11,239 nucleotides of DNA from an uncultured Johnsonella sp. (GTDB taxonomy: Bacteria > Bacillota > Clostridia > Lachnospirales > Lachnospiraceae): the NCBI GenBank assembly GCA_900766185.1, contig CAAFUL010000049.1:1-11239 (forward strand). Reading direction: 5' to 3'. The position numbers and the translations under genes were made by a program. The notes under the pieces are model-generated. The model searched no databases, was not told the origin of the DNA, and saw nothing but the letters and a program-made list of their open reading frames with translations. Positions 6,898 to 11,239 of this stretch are shown in pieces (positions within the stretch are counted from its first letter, which is position 1; each line of letters starts with the position of its first letter).

Positions 6898-6952
6898 GTG
6901 AGTCATTTTCCGCACTGCAAAACCGCCAAAATCCACTGTTTGCAACGGTTTT

Positions 6953-7000
6953 ATAGCAAAAACATATTTGCTACTGCTATTCCAACTCAATCGTTCCCGG
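6953..7000. other. Candidate attachment-site end at the guaA 3' terminus
   Basis: Mobile-element DNA changes to the conserved guaA 3' end here. The guaA 3' end is an established tyrosine-integrase target, for example for SaPIbov in Staphylococcus. The crossover core is presumably the last bases of guaA around its stop at 6977-6979, which would keep the gene intact. A small hairpin TAGCAAA/TTTGCTA lies just past the stop (6954-6973). The partner site would be left of this window, so the core repeat cannot be confirmed. Confidence 0.45.
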
Positions 7001-8530
7001 CGGCTTACTTGTTATATCATACATTACCCTATTAACATGGCTTACCTCATTAATAATCCTACTTGTTACCTTCTTAAGCACTTCCCAAGGTATCTCAGCG
7101 GCTTCTGCCGTCATAAAGTCAACCGTATTTACCGCTCTAAGTGCCACCGCATAGTCATAGGTTCTCTCATCTCCCATAACACCTACGCTTCGCATATTGG
7201 TAAGGGCTGCAAAATACTGCCCCAGTTCCTTGTCAAGTCCGGCATTTTTTATCTCTTCTCTGTAAATAGCATCGGCGTCCTGTACTATTTTCACCTTCTC
7301 GGCTGTAACCTCTCCTATTATTCTGATACCGAGTCCGGGACCGGGGAATGGCTGGCGGAATACCAGTTTTTCCGGAATACCCAGTTCAAGCCCCGCCTTT
7401 CTTACCTCATCTTTGAAAAGATCTCTAAGCGGCTCTATTATCTCCTTGAAGTCAACATAGTCGGGAAGTCCTCCTACATTATGGTGAGATTTGATAACCA
7501 CACTCTCACCCCCGAGACCACTTTCAACTACATCGGGATAAATGGTTCCCTGCACCAAGAAGTCCACCTTACCTATCTTCTTAGCCTCTTCTTCAAATAC
7601 CCTTATAAACTCCTCACCTATGATCTTACGCTTTGCCTCAGGCTCAGATACTCCGGCAAGCTTTGAATAAAATCTTTCCTGTGCATTTACTCTTATAAAA
7701 TTAAGTTTGTAAGGACCGTTTGCCCCAAACACCTCTTCCACTTCATCTGCTTCATTTTTACGAAGTAGGCCATGGTCTACAAATACACAGGTAAGCTGCT
7801 CACCTACCGCCTTACTCAGTAAAACCGCAGCAACTGATGAATCCACTCCGCCTGATAAGGCACAAAGTACCTTTCCACTTCCTACCTTTTCTTTTATCTT
7901 TTCAACCTCTGTTTCAACAAAGGCATCCATTTTCCAATTACATTCACATTTACATACATTTCTAAGAAAATTTCCTATCATCCTGCTGCCGTCCTTAGTA
8001 TGCAGTACTTCAGGATGATATTGAATACCGTAAAGTTTCTTCTCTTCATTTTCAAATACTGCCACCGGACAGTCCTTAGTATATGCACTTATTTCAAAAC
8101 TTTCCGGAATCTTGGATACATAGTCAAAATGGCTCATCCAGCATACAGTCGGAGAAGATACATTTTCAAAAAGCTTTGAATCTTTTTTATCTATTAAAAC
8201 TTCTGTCTTACCGTATTCTCTTACTTTAGCCCTTTCCACCTTGCCCCCAAGCAAATGGCTCATAAGTTGAGCACCGTAACAAAGTCCCAAAACAGGTATC
8301 CCAAGTTCAAAAAGTTCTTTTGTATAAGTTGGTGCTCCCTCTTCATAACAACTGTTAGGACCGCCGGTCAGTATTATACCTTTAGGATTTTTTTCCTTTA
8401 TTACACTGATGTCAGTCTTGTATGAATAAATTTCACAATAAACATTATTTTCCCTGACTCTTCTTGCTACCAACTGATTATACTGTCCGCCAAAATCAAT
8501 AACAATCACTAACTCCTGCTTTAAGTTCAA
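6977..8530 (-). CDS. guaA: GMP synthase (glutamine-hydrolysing)
   Basis: It converts XMP, glutamine and ATP to GMP in the last step of guanine nucleotide synthesis. From the TTG start it has 517 residues, the normal length. The N-terminal class I glutamine amidotransferase has its nucleophile in GLCYGAQ (C84) and the His/Glu pair in YHPEV (H172, E174). The ATP-pyrophosphatase domain carries the PP-loop SGGVDSS (226-232). The dimerisation domain contains RQPFPGPGLGIRI, and the protein ends with the conserved KPPGTIE. A GTG at 8545 is in frame, but GGAGGG (8538-8543) overlaps that region and lies seven bases before TTG 8530, so TTG is the better start. The gene is monocistronic, with the TraX-like gene upstream and the integrated element abutting its 3' end. 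Confidence 0.98.
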   Translation of the reverse strand: MNLKQELVIVIDFGGQYNQLVARRVRENNVYCEIYSYKTDISVIKEKNPKGIILTGGPNSCYEEGAPTYTKELFELGIPVLGLCYGAQLMSHLLGGKVERAKVREYGKTEVLIDKKDSKLFENVSSPTVCWMSHFDYVSKIPESFEISAYTKDCPVAVFENEEKKLYGIQYHPEVLHTKDGSRMIGNFLRNVCKCECNWKMDAFVETEVEKIKEKVGSGKVLCALSGGVDSSVAAVLLSKAVGEQLTCVFVDHGLLRKNEADEVEEVFGANGPYKLNFIRVNAQERFYSKLAGVSEPEAKRKIIGEEFIRVFEEEAKKIGKVDFLVQGTIYPDVVESGLGGESVVIKSHHNVGGLPDYVDFKEIIEPLRDLFKDEVRKAGLELGIPEKLVFRQPFPGPGLGIRIIGEVTAEKVKIVQDADAIYREEIKNAGLDKELGQYFAALTNMRSVGVMGDERTYDYAVALRAVNTVDFMTAEAAEIPWEVLKKVTSRIINEVSHVNRVMYDITSKPPGTIELE

Positions 8531-8545
8531 AATCTTTCCCTCCAC

Positions 8546-8736
8546 TTAAATATATCTAAACTACCTATTTTATAAGACAAAGAGCTTTCTGCTTCACACG
8601 CCCTAAGTTACTATCTTATCTGCTTGATCCTGCTGTCCTAGCCTACTAACTCACAACTATTTAACACAGGCGTGTTTATATTAAGCTTACTAAGCTATTT
8701 ATATTATTTTACTGACTCTACATTAAATAATAATAT
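8546..8736 (-). other. Long guaA leader with hairpins
   Basis: About 190 bases separate the predicted promoter from guaA. Two tight hairpins occur: AGCTT (8684-8688) / AAGCT (8692-8696), and AACAC (8663-8667) / GTGTT (8672-8676). On the minus strand a further AGTTA...TAACT pairing could enclose about 40 bases. No purine or other riboswitch consensus known to me is recognisable. It may be an uncharacterised control element or simply a long untranslated region. Confidence 0.35.
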
Positions 8737-8766
8737 ATTATACTGCAAATAATATCAATCCGTTAA
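8737..8766 (-). promoter_or_regulatory. Predicted guaA promoter
   Basis: On the minus strand TTAACG (8766-8761), an 18-base spacer, then TATAAT (8742-8737). The -10 is perfect and the -35 is weak. It lies immediately after the end of the TraX-like gene, so guaA seems to be transcribed separately. Confidence 0.4.
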
Positions 8767-8768
8767 CA

Positions 8769-9521
8769 TCAAAATAAAATATTTACATTTCCGTATAACA
8801 ACAGTCTTAATACTCCAACCATCACAAGGTGAGCAGGATAGTAAATGTAAAATAACCATTTCATATTTCTGTTATTCCCTGCCTTGCCGTTATATAAACT
8901 AAGTAACGGTATACTGAGGAAGATAAATAATTGTAAAACGCCATAAACTTTATCTATAAATATAAAATACACCAAGGCATACATGAAGCCAAACAATATA
9001 AAATCCCTAACCTGTTTCTTAAAATCTCCTCTGTGATTATAAAGGTAAAATGATGTCATAGTTGCAATACTGGACCAGTCGGACGGAAAAGAAATTAAAC
9101 TCGCAAGCAATATTAATGCAAAATTTTTCCAATAAGAAAGCTTATAGTTATTTACAATAAATATCAAGGCGGCAGCTATAGCCAAAGGCCAAATGACGCT
9201 TGTTTGATTAAAAATTCCACTTTTAAATGGAATAGGATTTAGCCCAAAGGCAAAGCTATAGGCAAAATGTGATATAATTGCAAACACAAATAACCTTGTG
9301 ATATATTTTTTAGGATTTTTAGTGTAATGCGATCCCTCCGCTATAAAAAACCACATAATCGGAGCGGTAAGTCTGCCTATTATATGTAGTAAGCACACAT
9401 ACCATACTCTTTGCAATCCCGGAAAAAACAGCCAAGTCAAATGATCTATGGTCATTGCAATGATTGCAATAAGTTTAAGATCCGCTGTACTTAAGCCATT
9501 TTCTTTTAATTTTGAAAACAT
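8769..9521 (-). CDS. TraX-family polytopic membrane protein
   Basis: The product has 250 residues and about seven or eight hydrophobic segments, so it is an inner-membrane protein. It matches the TraX family: LKLIAIIAMTIDHL near residues 16-28 with the conserved D26-H27, then HIIGRLTAPIMWFFIAEG (46-63) and a Y-x-x-R motif after it, and FYIYYPAHL near the C-terminus. TraX of the F plasmid N-acetylates pilin. In Clostridia such genes are common on chromosomes with no conjugation genes nearby, and the physiological substrate is not known. An acyl transfer role for a surface or membrane component is plausible but unproven. The ATG follows a moderate AAGGAAT site. No other transfer gene adjoins it, so it looks like backbone rather than part of the element. 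Confidence 0.85.
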   Translation of the reverse strand: MFSKLKENGLSTADLKLIAIIAMTIDHLTWLFFPGLQRVWYVCLLHIIGRLTAPIMWFFIAEGSHYTKNPKKYITRLFVFAIISHFAYSFAFGLNPIPFKSGIFNQTSVIWPLAIAAALIFIVNNYKLSYWKNFALILLASLISFPSDWSSIATMTSFYLYNHRGDFKKQVRDFILFGFMYALVYFIFIDKVYGVLQLFIFLSIPLLSLYNGKAGNNRNMKWLFYIYYPAHLVMVGVLRLLLYGNVNILF

Positions 9522-9561
9522 ATTTTATATTCCTTATACATGATATAGTAGTATTTTTTAT

Positions 9562-9579
9562 AGACCTTCTCCAAGGTCT
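9562..9579. other. Tight hairpin upstream of the TraX-like gene
   Basis: AGACCTT (9562-9568) and AAGGTCT (9573-9579) form a perfect 7-bp stem with a CTCC loop. On the plus strand TTATAGTTTT follows; on the minus strand the flank is A-rich. Similar copies of AGTAGTATT occur on both sides, near 9547 and 9595. It could be a weak terminator or a 5' mRNA structure. Confidence 0.4.
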
Positions 9580-9658
9580 TTATAGTTTTAATACAGTAGT
9601 ATTATATCTCAATTTTTCCTGAATTTTATCTTTAATAAATAAACTCCTAAGTTCAAAC

Positions 9659-9865
9659 TATACATATATACTGCCATCATTCAAAAAAAACAAACTCTCC
9701 GCCGCTGCCATCCTTTGCAAATGCCTCACATGGCATGGTGTATAATTCATGATTGCTCAAAAAATCAGTTTCTTTACTTTGCTAATAAAAATAAATCTCA
9801 CATTCATGTATGAGTAATGTATTTAACTCTTTATATTCTTTAATATATTCAAATAGATTTATCAT
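9659..9865 (-). pseudogene. Remnant of a small SUKH/SMI1-KNR4-like immunity-type protein
   Basis: The ATG at 9865 has a good AGGAG site (six-base spacing), so this was once a real gene. It reads 27 codons and stops at TAG (9782-9784). The same frame continues for 34 more residues through MPCEAFAKDGSGGEFVFF and then ends in TGA at 9677. Removing one T from an eight-T run changes the ending to a more family-like GGEFVFLNDGSIYV, after which a TAG ends the frame, so the C-terminal half is gone. The FAKDGSGGEFVFL(N/E)DGS pattern recalls SUKH-type immunity proteins that protect against polymorphic toxins, but the fragment is short and the family call is tentative. Downstream to 9522 no coding signal was found. 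Confidence 0.5.
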
Positions 9866-9899
9866 TTTTTGCTCCTAGCAAATGGTATTTAGCAGAAAA

Positions 9900-9917
9900 G
9901 TCAATATATTTATTGAC
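9900..9917 (-). terminator. Weak AT-rich hairpin between the two small pseudogenes
   Basis: GTCAATA (9900-9906) and TATTGAC (9911-9917) form a perfect 7-bp stem with a four-base loop; TTTTC follows on the minus strand. It lies downstream of the DUF3791-like remnant and just before the next start region. The AT-rich stem makes function doubtful. Confidence 0.3.
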
Positions 9918-9947
9918 ATTTAATTAGCATTGGAAAATATCTCTGTA

Positions 9948-10150
9948 CTACCATGCGTGTTTTCCGGTATTAAGTAAACTGTCAATATCCTCATAGGAAT
10001 TTTCAATTCGTTCTGTATGATATCCCGGATAACTGTCATATTTTTTTTGAGTAATGCCATGTGCATCCCACTCTTGTAACACTTGATTTGCTGTTTTATT
10101 TTTATGATCTGCGTAGTGTCCCAACAAATAAAATTCTATTCCTTAGTCAT
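9948..10150 (-). pseudogene. Frameshifted small DUF3791-like protein
   Basis: From the ATG at 10150 the frame reads MTKE and then meets TAG. One base is missing after the AAGGA: adding it gives MTKEIEFYLLGHYADHKNK..., an uninterrupted 67-residue product ending in LLNTGKHAW at 9948. Features are KNKTANQVLQEWDAHGIT, YHTERIENSYEDID and the C-terminal TGK. This resembles DUF3791-family proteins of Clostridia, which often sit beside DUF3990 genes in possible toxin-antitoxin-like pairs; no such partner is seen. The ATG overlaps the end of a preceding short frame (ATGACTAA), which suggests translational coupling to a gene now mostly deleted. The frameshift could also be a sequencing error in an A-run. 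Confidence 0.55.
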
Positions 10151-10214
10151 GTAAGTCCCCATTTCCTCGACGGCTTGCGGCACAAATAGCAGCAAATATA
10201 TTTACACCATAAGC
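10143..10214 (-). pseudogene. Twenty-three-codon C-terminal remnant after the ABC ATPase gene
   Basis: Directly after the ATPase stop (TAG, 10215-10217), and in the same frame, 23 sense codons containing NIFAAICAASRRGNGDLHD run to a TAA that overlaps the start of the DUF3791-like frame. It may be the end of a gene whose front was lost in a deletion. Alternatively it may be chance readthrough sequence. I do not recognise a family. Confidence 0.25.
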
Positions 10215-11075
10215 CTAAGTCGCAAGTTTCCTCAAACTATACCTTACTCTTATTTTATCCCCCACTCTAAACTCCTTATCCTCAGAGTTTAATACCAGCA
10301 TTGTAAATGTATACTTCTCGTTCTTTATCAAAATTTCCGTAAAGGCACCCTTGTATATGGTATGCATTATCTCAAATTCTTCTCCGTTTTCACAAAGTAC
10401 TATTTTTTCAGGTCTTACATAACCCTCGTCACAGATATTTACCTGACCTATAAATTTAAGTACCTTTTCACTTTTAGGCTCTTGGTAAAGCTTCCTGGGG
10501 TCTGCGTTTTGCACTATACTTCCATTATTAAGGTAAATAATTCTGTCTGCCAGCTCGAAAGCCTCTTCCTGATCATGGGTTACAAAAATAGTGCTTATGG
10601 CAAATTCTTTTTGTATACTTCTTATTTCATTTCTCATACTCTGCCTTAACTTGGCATCTATATTACTTAAAGGCTCGTCAAGCAAAAGCAGCTTAGGCTT
10701 TACTATAAGACTTCTGGCAAGAGCCACTCTTTGCTGCTCCCCTCCGGAAAGCTCCGATATCTTCTTGCTTCCAAAACCTGAAAGCTTGATAATATCAAGA
10801 AATTCCTCCGCCTTTTCTAATCTTTCCTTCTTCTTGATTCCCTTAAACTTAAGTCCATAGGCAATATTTTCAATTACGGACATATGGGGGAAAAGTCCGT
10901 AGGACTGAAACACTGTAGACACTTCTCTGTCCTGTGCCTCCTTGTCGCTTATCTTCTCCCTGTCAAGATATATGCTTCCTTTATCAATGCTTATAAAACC
11001 ACCTATAGCTTTTAATATAGTACTCTTACCTGAGCCCGATGCGCCCAAAAGGCACAAAAGCTCCCCCTTATCAGG
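10215..11075 (-). pseudogene. ABC-transporter ATPase (PotA/FbpC-like importer type), N-terminus missing
   Basis: This is the ATP-binding subunit of an uptake system, possibly for polyamine, ferric iron, phosphonate or a similar substrate; the substrate cannot be told. Numbering from an in-frame TTG at 11057, it has Walker A GASGSGKST (5-13), Q-loop Q51 in VFQSYG, signature LSGGEQQR (103-110), Walker B LLLLDEP (123-129), D-loop SNIDAK and switch H161. A TOBE-like C-terminal region (about 205-280) contains YVRPEKIVL. The family normally has about 25-30 residues before KGELLCLLG, including the A-loop aromatic that stacks on ATP. Here the frame runs back only to TAA at 11097 through unrelated sequence, and an insertion sequence begins at that point. 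No permease or binding protein lies downstream. The gene is probably inactive; initiation at TTG would yield a protein without the A-loop. Confidence 0.85.
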
Positions 11076-11082
11076 ACAAACG

Positions 11083-11239
11083 CATGAGTAAATAAATTAT
11101 GAACAATCTCTTTTTTATGATATATTGTAAGAAAAAGGGGATTGTAAAATGAATGAGTTGTGAGAATGGCTTGAATGTATTGAAGACATAAGGCAAGAAA
11201 GGAAAATAAAACATAAACTAAAAGATATAATAGTAATAG
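11083..11239 (+). mobile_element. Left end of an ISAs1-like insertion sequence, interrupting the ABC ATPase gene
   Basis: Homology to the ATPase stops at about 11075-11085, and unrelated AT-rich DNA with a rightward transposase reading frame begins. The left boundary is an estimate: the terminal inverted repeat and target duplication cannot be fixed without the other end, which lies beyond the window. The rest of the ATPase gene may lie on the far side. Confidence 0.55.
11149..11239 (+). pseudogene. ISAs1-family-like transposase, N-terminal fragment with early TGA
   Basis: AAGGGG lies eight bases before the ATG at 11149. The frame reads MNEL, then TGA (11161-11163), then EWLECIEDIRQERKIKHKL followed by KDIIVI to the window edge. 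The W-L-x-x-I-x-D-x-R-Q-x-x-K-x-K-H-x-L-x-D-I-I-x-I pattern is that of the N-terminal DDE_Tnp_1-associated domain in ISAs1/H-repeat transposases. With the stop at codon five this copy would need reinitiation at a later codon to be active. Only about 30 codons are visible, so the family call is moderate. Confidence 0.6.

Noticed and set aside
6450..7666. Plus-strand open frames across the AIPR and guaA region
   Set aside because: They are antisense to strongly supported genes, lack ribosome-binding sites and show no recognisable protein motifs.
8531..8545. GTG at 8545 as the guaA start
   Set aside because: The only Shine-Dalgarno sequence, GGAGGG at 8538-8543, would lie inside the coding region; it is correctly spaced for TTG at 8530.
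8546..8736. Purine, PRPP or ppGpp riboswitch upstream of guaA
   Set aside because: The conserved loop sequences of these riboswitches could not be found on the minus strand, so only a generic structured leader is reported.
9540..9605. AGTAGTATT copies around the 9562 hairpin as IS ends
   Set aside because: They are short direct copies, not inverted, and enclose only about 40 bases with no coding content.
1..11239. CRISPR array, tRNA or rRNA
   Set aside because: No regularly spaced repeats, cloverleaf with anticodon, or rRNA-like segment was seen on either strand.

Overview
The base composition is low-GC, the ribosome-binding sites are strong AGGAGG type, and the proteins look like those of anaerobic Clostridia, most likely Lachnospiraceae. 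The family assignment is an inference from protein flavour; no rRNA marker is present. The window has two halves: an integrated mobile element (about 1-6,970) and a chromosomal backbone (about 6,977-11,239) that has itself been worn down by an insertion sequence and gene decay.

Element half. Reading leftward from a divergent control region at 3,912-4,090, one minus-strand operon encodes an excisionase-like HTH protein, a tyrosine integrase, a basic ribbon-helix-helix/MobC-like protein, a primase-polymerase and a VirE-type AAA+ helicase, and probably continues past the left edge. The control region holds a perfect TTGACA-17-TATAAT promoter for the operon, a facing promoter for an XRE-type regulator, and three copies of a (T/C)TGTTTCT motif at the places a repressor would be expected to bind. 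The integrase is broken twice: a one-base frameshift, and a TAA inside the catalytic HxxR region that removes the tyrosine nucleophile. This copy therefore probably cannot move by itself. Between the regulator and the right end sits one very AT-rich cargo gene. It encodes a 666-residue AIPR-family protein with a PD-(D/E)XK-like N-terminus and a cold-shock-like C-terminal domain. It is a candidate stand-alone anti-phage effector and the most interesting gene here. A bidirectional terminator separates it from the regulator.

The right end abuts the 3' end of guaA (GMP synthase), a known integration site (SaPIbov uses it in Staphylococcus). A pair of direct repeats beside guaA fits integrase arm sites. 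The opposite attachment site is not in the window.

Backbone half, all minus strand except the IS. guaA has a TTG start and a long leader with hairpins. Upstream of it is a TraX-family membrane protein. A stretch of about 690 bases then holds two decayed small genes: one SUKH/SMI1-like, and one resembling DUF3791 with a single frameshift. At the right edge an ABC-transporter ATPase has lost its N-terminus where an ISAs1-like insertion sequence begins, and the transposase of that IS carries an early TGA. Broken frames in the window end in TAA, TAG and TGA, so recoding is an unlikely explanation; decay or sequencing error is more likely.
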